The position numbers were made by a program, and so were the translations under genes. Positions 33,916 through 42,122 of a DNA stretch of 64,000 nt are shown here, piece by piece. The notes under the pieces are model-generated. The model was given only the letters and a program-made list of their open reading frames with translations, was not told where the DNA came from and did not search any database. Each line of letters opens with the position of its first letter. Positions within the stretch are counted from its first letter, which is position 1. Origin of the DNA: Bacteroidia bacterium. Its GTDB lineage: Bacteria; Bacteroidota; Bacteroidia; Flavobacteriales; Flavobacteriaceae. The stretch spans positions 1 through 64,000 of the forward strand of contig JAUICK010000009.1 of NCBI GenBank assembly GCA_030427865.1, in the 5' to 3' direction.

Positions 33916-33923
33916 TAAATTTG
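33916..33923 (+). promoter_or_regulatory. -7 promoter box of the heavy-metal-domain lipoprotein
   Basis: TAAATTTG matches TAnnTTTG, 59 bases before the ATG. No TTG sits at the expected -33 position. Confidence 0.4.
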
Positions 33924-33982
33924 TATAATATTTTAATAATTAAACCTAATACCATTTTTAAATAGTAATAAAAATTTATCAT

Positions 33983-34423
33983 ATGAAAACTAAAAAAATA
34001 ATATTTTCGATGGCAATTGCTTGTTTTGTTTTAATAGGATGCAAAAAAGAAACAAAAAAAGAAATTCTACCCGTTAAAAAAGAAAATGTTTCTTTAGCTA
34101 TTTCTGGAATGACTTGCGAAATTGGATGTGCAAAAACCATTCAATCTAAATTATCTAAAAAAGAAGGCGTTTTAAATGCAAAAGTAATTTTTAAAGATAG
34201 TATTGCCAACATAGAATTTGATGCAAATACAACTTCTAAAAAAGATTTAGTTGCTTTTGTTGATGGTATTGCTGGTGGTAAATTATACAAAACTTCTATT
34301 ATCTCAAAAAAAGAAGCACACGTTTGTACTAATCATTGTAAAGAAAAATGTGGGGATAAAAAAGTTAAAAAAAAATGTAAAGAAGATTGTAAAATGGCAT
34401 GTTGTACCGAAAAAAAATCATAA
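33983..34423 (+). CDS. Lipoprotein with a heavy-metal-associated domain and Cys-rich tail
   Basis: A 146-residue envelope protein. The lipoprotein signal ends in the lipobox VLIGC (Cys20). Residues about 36-102 form an HMA (ferredoxin-like, CopZ-type) domain whose metal loop is MTCEIGCAKTI, i.e. MxCxxxC rather than the usual MxCxxC. The last 35 residues carry eight cysteines and a His-rich start (VCTNHC...CGDKK...CKEDC...MACC), like a metallothionein-style tail. It probably binds copper or another soft metal at the outer membrane or in the periplasm. No transport ATPase is adjacent. It has its own promoter box and terminator and is probably monocistronic. Confidence 0.86.
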   Translation: MKTKKIIFSMAIACFVLIGCKKETKKEILPVKKENVSLAISGMTCEIGCAKTIQSKLSKKEGVLNAKVIFKDSIANIEFDANTTSKKDLVAFVDGIAGGKLYKTSIISKKEAHVCTNHCKEKCGDKKVKKKCKEDCKMACCTEKKS

Positions 34424-34457
34424 AAAAAAAGAGGAGTTTAAAAACTCCTCTTTTTTT
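34424..34457. terminator. Bidirectional terminator between the HMA lipoprotein gene and glyS
   Basis: GAGGAGTTT (34431-34439) pairs with AAACTCCTC (34442-34450), with A9 before and T7 after. It lies 15 bases from the converging glyS stop. Confidence 0.85.
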
Positions 34458-34471
34458 ATTCCTTTTTTAAT

Positions 34472-36013
34472 TTACATTTTTTGCAACCAAGTTTTTACAT
34501 CAACTTCTGCTTTTATAATTTCTTTTAGTTCAGAGATTTTTACACGTTTTTGTTCCATTGTATCTCTGTGTCTTATGGTAATAGAATTATCTTCTAAAGA
34601 ATCATGGTCTACAGTAATACAAAATGGCGTTCCAGCTGCATCTTGACGTCTGTAACGCTTACCAACCGCATCTTTTTCATCGTAAAACACATTGAAATCC
34701 CATTTTAAATCGTCTACAATTTTACGTGCAACTTCTGGCAAGCCATCTTTTTTTACTAAAGGCAAAACAGCTACTTTATAAGGTGCAAGTACAGCAGGAA
34801 GTTTTAAAACTGTTCTAGTAGTACCATTATCTAATATTTCTTCTTGTAAAGAGTTCGAAAAAACAGCCAAAAACATTCTGTCTAAACCTATAGAAGTTTC
34901 TACTACATAGGGTACATAGCTTTTATTTTCTTCATGATCAAAATACTGTAGTTTCTTTCCAGAATATTCTTCATGGGCTTTTAAATCGAAATCCGTACGA
35001 GAATGAATTCCTTCTAATTCTTTAAAACCAAAAGGAAAATTAAACTCGATATCTGCTGCTGCATCTGCGTAATGCGCTAATTTATCATGGTCATGAAAAC
35101 GGTAATTTTCTTTTCCCATACCTAAACTCAAATGCCATTTTAATCGAGTTTGTTTCCATTTTTCATACCATTCTTTTTGCGTTCCTGGTTTTACAAAAAA
35201 TTGCATTTCCATTTGCTCAAATTCGCGCATTCTAAAAATAAATTGTCTTGCCACAATTTCGTTACGAAACGCTTTTCCTGTTTGTGCAATTCCAAACGGA
35301 ATTTTCATCCTTCCTGTTTTTTGAACGTTTAAAAAATTTACAAAAATACCTTGAGCAGTTTCTGGGCGTAAATATACTTGCGTAGAATTTTCTGCAGAAG
35401 CCCCAATTTGAGTTCCAAACATTAAGTTAAATTGCTTTACTTCTGTCCAGTTTTTAGAACCTGTTAATGGGTCTGCAATTTCTAATTCTTCAATTAATGT
35501 TTTAATGTCTGCTAAATCTTCATTTTCTAAAGATTTTCCCATTCTTGCTAAAATGGTATTTATTTTTTCTTGGTATCCTAAAACTCTATTATTGGTTGCT
35601 AAAAATTCATCTTTATTAAAAGCCTCTCCAAAACGTTTTGCTGCTTTGGCTACTTCTTTATTTATTTTTCCTTCAATTTTAGCGCAATACTCTTCAATTA
35701 AAACATCAGCTCTATACCGTTTTTTAGAATCTTTATTATCTATTAAAGGATCGTTAAAAGCATCTACATGGCCAGAAGCTTTCCAAGTTGTAGGGTGCAT
35801 TAAAATTGCGGCGTCTATACCAACAATATTTTCGTGCATTTGCACCATTGCTTTCCACCAATATTCTCTAATATTTTTCTTTAACTCAACTCCGTTTTGA
35901 GCGTAATCGTAAACCGCACTTAATCCGTCATAAATTTCTGAAGATTGAAATACATATCCGTATTCTTTAGCGTGCGATAAAACTTTTTTAAATTGATCTT
36001 CTTGTTTTGCCAT
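34472..36013 (-). CDS. glyS: Glycyl-tRNA synthetase (class II, dimeric type)
   Basis: Charges tRNA-Gly. At 513 residues it is the homodimeric alpha2 form, not the bacterial alpha2beta2 type. Class II motifs are clear: FNLMFGTQIGASAENSTQVY, LRPETAQGIFVNFLNVQK, the motif 2 segment GKAFRNEIVARQFIFRMREF with EQMEMQFFVKPGT, and motif 3 near PYVVETSIGLDRMFLAVFSN. The C-terminal anticodon-binding domain has YKVAVLPLVKKDGL and GTPFCITVDHDSLEDNSITI. The ATG at 36011-36013 lies only 8 bases from a perfect promoter's -7 box, so the mRNA would be almost leaderless. The symbol glyQS or glyS is used for this form. Confidence 0.96.
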   Translation of the reverse strand: MAKQEDQFKKVLSHAKEYGYVFQSSEIYDGLSAVYDYAQNGVELKKNIREYWWKAMVQMHENIVGIDAAILMHPTTWKASGHVDAFNDPLIDNKDSKKRYRADVLIEEYCAKIEGKINKEVAKAAKRFGEAFNKDEFLATNNRVLGYQEKINTILARMGKSLENEDLADIKTLIEELEIADPLTGSKNWTEVKQFNLMFGTQIGASAENSTQVYLRPETAQGIFVNFLNVQKTGRMKIPFGIAQTGKAFRNEIVARQFIFRMREFEQMEMQFFVKPGTQKEWYEKWKQTRLKWHLSLGMGKENYRFHDHDKLAHYADAAADIEFNFPFGFKELEGIHSRTDFDLKAHEEYSGKKLQYFDHEENKSYVPYVVETSIGLDRMFLAVFSNSLQEEILDNGTTRTVLKLPAVLAPYKVAVLPLVKKDGLPEVARKIVDDLKWDFNVFYDEKDAVGKRYRRQDAAGTPFCITVDHDSLEDNSITIRHRDTMEQKRVKISELKEIIKAEVDVKTWLQKM

Positions 36014-36021
36014 AATGAGCG

Positions 36022-36051
36022 CAAAGATACACGTTTAAGCAGATTTTTCAA
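36022..36051 (-). promoter_or_regulatory. Promoter of glyS, nearly leaderless
   Basis: The minus strand reads TTG (36049-36051), exactly 19 bp, TATCTTTG (36022-36029). With initiation about 5-7 bases after the box the leader would be roughly 2-4 nt. Confidence 0.7.
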
Positions 36052-36139
36052 GCAAAAATGAATTCTTGTTTTAAGTTTTGATGTAAAACTTTTTATTTCG
36101 ATAATTTTAGCTATCTTTAAGTTGAATTGCTGAGAAAAT

Positions 36140-36826
36140 ATGAAAATTTTAAACGATTTTTTTAGGATATTTTATCCTAAATTGTGTGTGAATTGCGAAA
36201 ATCAATTAATTGATAATGAAAACATTTTATGTACTTTTTGTAGACACGATTTGCCTTTAACCAACTACTCTAATTATTCTAACAACAAGATAAAAAGTAT
36301 TTTTGACGGTAGAGTTGCTATTGAAAAAGCAAATGCTTTACTTATTTTTAGAAAAAAAGGGATTACTCAAAAATTAATTCATCAACTTAAATACAAAGGA
36401 AATCAAAGTATTGGGAGTTTCTTTGGTGATTGGCAAGGTGAAATTTTAAAAGAAAATAACGAATTTCATTGTATAGATTATATAATTCCTGTTCCTTTAC
36501 ATTACAAAAAATTAAGAAAAAGAGGTTATAATCAGGTCACAAAATTCGGAGAAAGATTAAGTTATCACTTAAAAAAACCATACATAGAAAATGTTTTGCG
36601 AAGAACATCTACTTCTAAAACGCAAACTATTAAAGCGCGTTTTGAACGTTTTAATAATAACAATACTAAATTTCTACTAAACGATTTTTTAGTTTTTAAA
36701 AACAAACATATTTTACTTTTAGATGATATTATTACAACTGGTGCAACATTAGAGGCTTGTATTATAGAACTTCAGAAAGTAAAAGGCATTAAAATAAGTA
36801 TTCTAACAATGGCATACACAGAATAA
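36140..36826 (+). CDS. comF: ComF-family phosphoribosyltransferase-like protein
   Basis: A 228-residue ComF/GntX homologue. An N-terminal zinc ribbon has Cys16, Cys19, Cys31 and Cys34 (LCVNCE...LCTFCRHDLP). The C-terminal type I phosphoribosyltransferase fold has DYIIPVPLHYKKLRKRGYNQ and the PRPP loop ILLLDDIITTGATLEAC. In naturally competent bacteria ComF acts in DNA uptake; in others its role is unclear. The start is the ATG at 36140. It lies head-to-head with glyS, about 126 bases apart, and is followed by an Ig-like lipoprotein gene after about 57 bases. Confidence 0.9.
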   Translation: MKILNDFFRIFYPKLCVNCENQLIDNENILCTFCRHDLPLTNYSNYSNNKIKSIFDGRVAIEKANALLIFRKKGITQKLIHQLKYKGNQSIGSFFGDWQGEILKENNEFHCIDYIIPVPLHYKKLRKRGYNQVTKFGERLSYHLKKPYIENVLRRTSTSKTQTIKARFERFNNNNTKFLLNDFLVFKNKHILLLDDIITTGATLEACIIELQKVKGIKISILTMAYTE

Positions 36827-36883
36827 ATTTTATGATTTTTAAATCAAAAATATATTGTTAATTTGTATCAAATTTTTTGTTGG

Positions 36884-38506
36884 GTGAAAACTATTTTTCA
36901 ATATCTTTTTTTTAGTATTTCTATTCTTATTTTATCGAATTGTGCACGTACAGGAAGACCTGAAGGTGGTCCAAAAGATGAAGATGCACCATTGTTTGTT
37001 ACAGCCAATCCTCCTTACGAAACCATTAATTTTGATAAAAAAGAAATTAGATTAAATTTTAATGAGTTTATTAAACTTAAAGATATAAATAAACAACTTA
37101 TTGTTTCTCCGCCATTAAAAAATCCTTTACTAATTACTCCACAAGGAACAGCTAGTAAATTTTTAGACTTAAAAATACTTGATACTTTAAATAAAAACAC
37201 CACTTATATTATAAATTTTGGCAATGCAATTGAAGATAATAATGAAAGTAATACACTAGAAAGTTTTAAATATGTTTTTTCTACAGGAAACTACATAGAT
37301 TCACTTACAAGCAAAGGAAAAGTTAAAGATGCTTACTACAAAGGCAAAATAAAAAATATAAATGTCTTACTATATAAAATAGATAGTAGTTTTAACGATT
37401 CTATTATTTTTAAAAAGAAACCAAGTTATGTAACCAATACATTAGATTCTACAAACTTTAACTTCTCAAACTTAAAAAAAGGAAAATACTTAATGGTTGC
37501 CTTAAAAGAAACTGCAAGCGATTATATATACAACCCAAGAGTTGATGAAATTGGTTTTTATAAAGACACCATTAGCTTACCAAAAGATAGCATTATTAAA
37601 AACCCCATAGTGTTGTTTAAAGAAAACTTATCTTATAAATTAGTAAGAGGTAAAGAAATTTCTAAAGGTAAGATTGCGTTTGCGTTTGAAGGAAAAGCAC
37701 CTGATTTAACCGTTAAAATAATTTCTGAAACCCCAAAAGATTTTAGAAGTATTGCAAAATTTGAACAAAATAAAGATACTTTAAACTACTGGTTTACACC
37801 TTTCGAAACAGATTCTCTAAATTTTATTGTAACTAACAAAAAAGTTATTGATACTCTAACTGTTAAATTACGTAAAAAGAAAATAGACTCCTTACTTTTA
37901 AAATCGTCTGTTGGAAGAACATTACATTTTAGAGATACTTTTTTTATTACTGCAAACAACCCTCTTATTAAAATCGATACAAATCAGATTTCAATTACAG
38001 ATAAAGACACTTTAACAGTTCCTTACAAAAAATATTTATCGCCTAAAGAGAATAAGGTTGGATTACTTTTTGAAAAAAAACCAGAACAAAATTATTCTAT
38101 AAAAATACTTCCTTCTGCTTTATTTGATATTTATCAACAGAAAAACGACACCCTAAACTTTAATTTAGTTACAAAAGAAATTGAAGATTATGGTAGAATT
38201 ACAATGAGTATTGTAAATCCAGATAATGATCACTTAATTATAGAACTTTTAGAAGGAAAAAACAAAGATAAACTTGTAGAAAGAAGATTTATTTCTACCT
38301 CTAAAGACTTAGTATTTAATTTATTAGAACCTAAATCATATTTTGTTAGGGCAATTATTGATACCAATAAAAATAAGAAATGGGACACTGGAAATTATCT
38401 CTTAAAACGACAAGCTGAAGAAATTATTTATTTTAAAGAAGAATTAAAATTAAGGGCAAATTATTACTTAGACGGAAATATCTTCAACATCAAAAATTTA
38501 GACTAA
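36884..38506 (+). CDS. Surface lipoprotein with SbsA-type Ig-like domain
   Basis: A 540-residue exported lipoprotein. With a GTG start at 36884 the signal is VKTIFQYLFFSISILILSNC with lipobox cysteine. A TTG seven codons upstream extends the frame but spoils the signal peptide. After the Cys comes ARTGRPEGGPKDEDAPLFV, the hallmark of Bacteroidota Ig-like (Big_5/SbsA) lipoproteins, then an Ig-like domain (NPPYETINFDKKEIRLNFNE, about 35-130) and several beta-rich repeats. The R-x-GGPKDED-type motif just after the lipobox is common in this family. It is probably tethered at the outer membrane; the function is unknown. It is followed by a strong independent promoter. Confidence 0.85.
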   Translation: MKTIFQYLFFSISILILSNCARTGRPEGGPKDEDAPLFVTANPPYETINFDKKEIRLNFNEFIKLKDINKQLIVSPPLKNPLLITPQGTASKFLDLKILDTLNKNTTYIINFGNAIEDNNESNTLESFKYVFSTGNYIDSLTSKGKVKDAYYKGKIKNINVLLYKIDSSFNDSIIFKKKPSYVTNTLDSTNFNFSNLKKGKYLMVALKETASDYIYNPRVDEIGFYKDTISLPKDSIIKNPIVLFKENLSYKLVRGKEISKGKIAFAFEGKAPDLTVKIISETPKDFRSIAKFEQNKDTLNYWFTPFETDSLNFIVTNKKVIDTLTVKLRKKKIDSLLLKSSVGRTLHFRDTFFITANNPLIKIDTNQISITDKDTLTVPYKKYLSPKENKVGLLFEKKPEQNYSIKILPSALFDIYQQKNDTLNFNLVTKEIEDYGRITMSIVNPDNDHLIIELLEGKNKDKLVERRFISTSKDLVFNLLEPKSYFVRAIIDTNKNKKWDTGNYLLKRQAEEIIYFKEELKLRANYYLDGNIFNIKNLD

Positions 38507-38509
38507 ATT

Positions 38510-38538
38510 TTGTAACTCCAAAAATTTTACTATATTTG
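38510..38538 (+). promoter_or_regulatory. Promoter of the 38.6-kb outer membrane protein
   Basis: TTG (38510-38512), 18 bp, TATATTTG (38531-38538) match the Bacteroidota promoter. It lies 26 bases before a TTG start and four bases after the preceding stop codon. Confidence 0.7.
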
Positions 38539-38563
38539 AAAGATACTTTAAGACCCCTAAATC

Positions 38564-39355
38564 TTGAAAACCCCTATAACAATTATCTTTGTAATTGTTT
38601 TTATTCTGGAAATTAAGGCGCAACATTACACACACGACATAGGTGCTTTTGTTGGTACAACCAGTTTACAAACAGATTACGGACAAAGAGGAAACTTTGC
38701 AAGCGAATGGAATAACAACGGAATTACATTCTCTGTTGCTCACTACCTTAGTTTTTATAATAGAACCTTACGTTGGGATCCAAATAACGTGCTTCACAAT
38801 CATTTAATGGTAAAAACTGAAATTCAGTATTTAAGTAATGCTAAATTAATGCATCATGGTAAATGGGCTCAAAAAAACTCTTATCAAGGAGAACAACTCA
38901 GAGCTATGAAAGGCACATTAAGAATGTTAGAGCTTGGTGTAAACTTAGAGTACTATTTACATCCATTAGAAGAATTTGTATACCCATATACAGATTTATG
39001 GTTTAACCCTTATTTTACTTTCGGGTTTAAATATTCTTCATTTACCAATGGATTAAAGTCTGATTTAGGTGATTGGAGACAAGACATAACTGTTTTACCC
39101 CAAAAATATACCTTAGAAAATGCCTTAAAAATTGGATCTGGAAATGCTTTTTCTTTAAACTTTGGTTTAGGAACAAGATATAAAATAGCACCAAAAATAG
39201 ATTTAGTTGCTCAGTTTAACTATCAATACTTCTTTTCTGATACAATTGATGGTCTACAAGCTAAAGTCTTTGAAAATAAAAATAATGAGTGGTTAGTAAA
39301 TATTCAGTTTGGTATTGTTTACCATTTAAATTTCAGCTCGCCATTATTCTATTAA
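38564..39355 (+). CDS. Putative outer membrane protein (THC0290_0291-like)
   Basis: A 263-residue exported protein with a cleavable signal (MKTPITIIFVIVFILEIKAQ). The body is aromatic-rich and beta-rich (HDIGAFVGTTSLQTDYGQRG, FNPYFTFGFKYSSFTNG-like segments, LNFGLGTRYKIAPKIDLVAQ), and it ends in strand-like residues and a terminal LFY, so it is probably a small outer-membrane barrel. I believe it matches a family annotated THC0290_0291 in flavobacterial genomes, from memory only. The start is TTG at 38564; no ATG is available, and the promoter 26 bases upstream supports it. The function is unknown. Confidence 0.75.
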   Translation: MKTPITIIFVIVFILEIKAQHYTHDIGAFVGTTSLQTDYGQRGNFASEWNNNGITFSVAHYLSFYNRTLRWDPNNVLHNHLMVKTEIQYLSNAKLMHHGKWAQKNSYQGEQLRAMKGTLRMLELGVNLEYYLHPLEEFVYPYTDLWFNPYFTFGFKYSSFTNGLKSDLGDWRQDITVLPQKYTLENALKIGSGNAFSLNFGLGTRYKIAPKIDLVAQFNYQYFFSDTIDGLQAKVFENKNNEWLVNIQFGIVYHLNFSSPLFY

Positions 39356-39372
39356 AAATCCCCTAAAACAGC

Positions 39373-39406
39373 ATTTGAATAATACCCCTAATTTAATTAT
39401 TCAAAT
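39373..39406. repeat. AT-rich hairpin before the terminator
   Basis: ATTTGAATAAT (39373-39383) and ATTATTCAAAT (39396-39406) are perfect inverted 11-mers with a 12-base loop. It lies just upstream of a strong terminator in the convergent gap and may help 3'-end stability. Confidence 0.5.
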
Positions 39407-39410
39407 ACTA

Positions 39411-39438
39411 AAAAAGAGCCCCAATTGGGGCTCTTTTT
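39411..39438. terminator. Bidirectional terminator
   Basis: AAAAAGAGCCCC (39411-39422) and GGGGCTCTTTTT (39427-39438) form a perfect 12-bp stem with an AATT loop, between two converging genes. Confidence 0.9.
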
Positions 39439-40586
39439 TATGCGTTTAATGCATGTTCTAAATCTTCTAATAAATCTTCTACATTCTCAATACCAACACT
39501 TAAACGAATTAAAGAATTTGTAATTCCAGCTTTTAAAAGTTCTTTTTGAGGTATAGACGCATGCGACATTGTAACTGGATGATTTACCAAACTCTCCACA
39601 CCTCCTAAAGATTCTGCTAAAGTAAAAATATGTGTATTTTCTAAAAATTGAAACGCTGCTGCTTTGCTTTGATCTTTTAATCGAAAAGAAACCATACCTC
39701 CAAAATCTTTCATTTGTTTTTTGGCAATATCATGATTTGGATGATCATCAAATCCAGGATAATAAACTTCACCAACTTTTGGATGATTTTTTAAAAAATC
39801 TGCGACAGCTTTTCCATTTTCGCAATGACGTTGCATTCTAACGTGTAATGTTTTAATTCCTCTTATTGCTAAAAAAGAATCCATAGGTGCTGCAATTGCA
39901 CCTGCTGCAAACTGAATAAAATGTAGCTCTTTAGCAAGTTCAGCTTCTTTTACCATTAATGCTCCCATTATTAAATCTGAGTGTCCACCTAAATATTTGG
40001 TTGCAGAATGCATTACAATATCTGCACCTAAGTCTAATGGCTTTTGTAAATATGGTGTCGCAAAAGTGTTATCTACAGCAACTAAAATACTGGTGTTTAT
40101 GGCTTTTACTGAAGATGAAATAGATTCGATATCCGCAATTTTCATTAACGGGTTTGTTGGTGTTTCTATCCAAACTAATTTTGTGTTTTCAGTTATTGCT
40201 GCTGTAACATTTTCTGAAAAATTCATGTTTACAAAAGAGAATTCTAAACCATATTTTTTAAATAATCGTGTAAACATTCTATACGTTCCTCCATACAAAT
40301 CATCTCCTGCAATTACTTCATCACCTGGTTTTAATAAACGCAAAACACAATCTATAGCTGCCATTCCAGAAGAAAATGCAAATCCATGAGTTCCGTTTTC
40401 GATGGCTGCAAAACTATTTTCTAAAGCTGTTCTTGTAGGATTTGTTCCTCTTCCATAAGCGTACCCTTTATGTTTTCCTGGACTGGTTTGCGCAAATGTT
40501 GATGTTAAAAAAACTGGTGGCATTACAGAACCTGTTGCTTCTTCTAATTTTTGGCCACCATGAATGGTTTTTGTATTGAATTTCAT
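39438..40586 (-). CDS. Cystathionine gamma-synthase/lyase-family PLP enzyme
   Basis: PLP enzyme of the trans-sulfuration family, 382 residues. The lysine Lys197 is in MHSATKYLGGHSDLIMG, with the substrate and PLP residues YAYGRGTNPTRTALE near 43-57 and FSSGMAAIDCVLRLLKPGDE near 71-90. It could make cystathionine from O-acylhomoserine (metB, methionine synthesis) or cleave cystathionine (lyase). The sequence looks most like the cystathionine gamma-synthase branch, but side activities overlap, so no symbol is given. The start is the ATG at 40584-40586. It converges on the barrel gene with a shared terminator. The upstream 151 bases hold the start-less open frame described separately. Confidence 0.9.
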   Translation of the reverse strand: MKFNTKTIHGGQKLEEATGSVMPPVFLTSTFAQTSPGKHKGYAYGRGTNPTRTALENSFAAIENGTHGFAFSSGMAAIDCVLRLLKPGDEVIAGDDLYGGTYRMFTRLFKKYGLEFSFVNMNFSENVTAAITENTKLVWIETPTNPLMKIADIESISSSVKAINTSILVAVDNTFATPYLQKPLDLGADIVMHSATKYLGGHSDLIMGALMVKEAELAKELHFIQFAAGAIAAPMDSFLAIRGIKTLHVRMQRHCENGKAVADFLKNHPKVGEVYYPGFDDHPNHDIAKKQMKDFGGMVSFRLKDQSKAAAFQFLENTHIFTLAESLGGVESLVNHPVTMSHASIPQKELLKAGITNSLIRLSVGIENVEDLLEDLEHALNA

Positions 40587-40627
40587 TTTTTAGTTTTCTA
40601 TTAGTTAGCTAACAAGTTTAGCCCAGA

Positions 40628-40750
40628 TTAACTCAACTTTAATATTTCTTTTGAGTCGTTGAATACTTCGTATTTGAAACGGCATCCTTTTTTTAATTTT
40701 CTTAAAAAAAGATATAGTGGAAAGCTGGAAATAGCTTCTATAAAAACTTT
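40628..40750 (-). other. Protein-like but start-less open frame (possible gene remnant or conserved element)
   Basis: After the dinB stop, a different frame stays open for 40 codons and reads like real protein: IEAISSFPLYLFLRKLKKGC then RFKYEVFNDSKEILKLS and a TAA. It has no ATG, GTG or TTG start and overlaps the dinB end. It also contains a perfect AT-rich hairpin (CTTTTTTTAA/TTAAAAAAAG at 40687-40696 and 40702-40711). I have an uncertain memory of similar text in other flavobacterial genomes. It may be a broken gene end, a dispersed repeat or an RNA element; it is not called as a gene. Confidence 0.4.
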
Positions 40751-41193
40751 TTAATCGATCTTATAATTCCGTAATGTATGCCTTCGTGAAAATTGTTAAA
40801 AGGAATCGCATTTTCTATGGAAGTTAACACAAAACCTGTGCTGGTAGGATATTCTTGATAATTCTCGAAAATATTAGCTTCGAAATCTTCTTGTAAAGTA
40901 TTTGGCAACCCAACTAACAATTCTTTTACCTCATCAAACTCTTCTGCTGTAAAAGTTTTTGTTGGTGAGGTTCCTTTTCTGTGTGCTTCAATTAAATCGT
41001 CTGGACACAAAGGATTTAAACCTGATAATTTATAGTGCAACAATTGCTGAGTAACTACTAAATGGGCAACATTCCAAGCAATATTATTTTTAAATCCTGA
41101 AGGAATTGTATGAATTTGCTCTATGGTTAAACCTTCTAACTCTTTTATAACAAGTTCACGAGATTTTCTTAAAACATCGAATTGATTCTTCAT
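40738..41193 (-). CDS. DinB-family (DfsB-like) putative metal-dependent hydrolase or transferase
   Basis: A 151-residue four-helix-bundle protein of the DinB/YfiT fold. The likely metal-binding histidines are in NIAWNVAHLVVTQQLLHYKL (about residues 36-55) and near the C-terminus in PFNNFHEGIHYGIIRSIKKF, the usual three-His layout. The fold includes bacillithiol transferases and thiol-linked enzymes, but the substrate here is unknown. The start is the ATG at 41191-41193, with a divergent ArsC-like gene 42 bases away. That pairing hints at a thiol-related role, which is only an inference. Confidence 0.85.
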   Translation of the reverse strand: MKNQFDVLRKSRELVIKELEGLTIEQIHTIPSGFKNNIAWNVAHLVVTQQLLHYKLSGLNPLCPDDLIEAHRKGTSPTKTFTAEEFDEVKELLVGLPNTLQEDFEANIFENYQEYPTSTGFVLTSIENAIPFNNFHEGIHYGIIRSIKKFL

Positions 41194-41235
41194 TTTTATA
41201 TGTAATTTTGATAGTGTAAATATAATTTATTAAAA

Positions 41236-41583
41236 ATGAAGAAAGTCTATTTTTTACAAACTTGTGACACTTGCAGAAGAATTTTAAAAGAGGTAAACAC
41301 AGAGGGTTTTGAGAGACAAGAAATAAAAACAAATCATATTTCAGTTGCCCAATTAGAAGAAATGTATGCGATTTCTGGGAGTTATGAAGCGTTATTTAAC
41401 AAACGTGCAAAACTCTATAAAGCTATGGATTTAAAAAACCAAACATTGTCTGAAGCAGATTATAGACAATATTTATTAGATGAGTATACTTTTTTAAAAC
41501 GCCCAGTTTTTATTATTGATGATGAGATTTTTATTGGAAATAGTAAAAAAGTTGTGGAAGCATTGAAAACTAAAATTAAGTAA
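41236..41583 (+). CDS. ArsC/Spx-family thioredoxin-fold protein
   Basis: A 115-residue thioredoxin-like protein of the ArsC/Spx family. The N-terminal YFLQTCDTCRRILKE has a CxxC pair (Cys10, Cys13) where ArsC keeps a single catalytic Cys and Spx uses CxxC. The segment FNKRAKLYKAMDLK and FLKRPVFIIDDEIFIGNS are typical of the family (the LKRP motif). It might be an arsenate reductase or a redox regulator. There are no other ars genes nearby, so arsenate resistance is not indicated. Confidence 0.85.
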   Translation: MKKVYFLQTCDTCRRILKEVNTEGFERQEIKTNHISVAQLEEMYAISGSYEALFNKRAKLYKAMDLKNQTLSEADYRQYLLDEYTFLKRPVFIIDDEIFIGNSKKVVEALKTKIK

Positions 41584-41609
41584 TCCTCAAAAGAGATTTT
41601 TGAGGATTA
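41581..41609. terminator. Terminator hairpin in the convergent gap
   Basis: TAATCCTCAAAA (41581-41592) pairs with TTTTGAGGATTA (41598-41609); a further T7 lies eight bases later. It ends the ArsC-like gene and probably the converging gene too. Confidence 0.65.
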
Positions 41610-41626
41610 TCTGTCTTTTTTTGAGG

Positions 41627-42100
41627 TTAAAATCGCATTGAAATCCCTAAGCCATTACCTTTTATATTAAAATTAAACTCTGGTTTAAAACGATAAGCAC
41701 TTGAAGACATTTCATTATTATACAAGTCTACAGCTTTTTTAGAGTGCTTATTATAGGCAGAGTTTAATGGAATTGAAGCCAGTATTAAACCTGCTCCAAC
41801 TGCTGCTAATTCCCATTTTGCATCTCCACCTCCAATTGCTGTTCCAATAGGAAAACCAACTAAAAAACCTCCTGCTCCTCCTAAAACCATAGACCATGTA
41901 TTATTGGTTTTAGCTTTCTTTATTAAAGTTAAAGCTTCTTTGTTGTTTTTCATTAGTTCAGTTAATTGTTTTAGCGTTAATCTTTTTCCATCTTGCAAAT
42001 ACATATTGGTTCCAAAAGATTTTTTCATTTCAATTTTTTGAGCATTTATATTAGAAAATGCTACTAAACATAAAATAATTGTAAGAAATAATTTTTTCAT
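41627..42100 (-). CDS. Hypothetical secreted protein with a glycine-rich membrane segment
   Basis: A 157-residue protein with signal peptide MKKLFLTIILCLVAFSNINAQ. After a polar region with LQDGKRLTLKQLTELMKNNK, a glycine-zipper-like hydrophobic stretch (MVLGGAGGFLVGFPIGTAIG and LAAVGAGLILASIPL, about 72-112) could sit in a membrane or self-associate. The C-terminus ends in a beta-like FNFNIKGNGLGISMRF, with a final Phe as in many outer-membrane proteins. I do not recognise a family. It lies downstream of a glycosyltransferase gene with a 22-base gap. Confidence 0.7.
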   Translation of the reverse strand: MKKLFLTIILCLVAFSNINAQKIEMKKSFGTNMYLQDGKRLTLKQLTELMKNNKEALTLIKKAKTNNTWSMVLGGAGGFLVGFPIGTAIGGGDAKWELAAVGAGLILASIPLNSAYNKHSKKAVDLYNNEMSSSAYRFKPEFNFNIKGNGLGISMRF

Positions 42101-42122
42101 TTTTTAATTTGTTTTAGGGTTC

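Noticed and set aside
40587..40737. SAM riboswitch upstream of the cystathionine gamma-synthase gene
   Set aside because: I could not fit a SAM-I or SAM-II core here. The gap is better described as the start-less open frame and an AT-rich hairpin.
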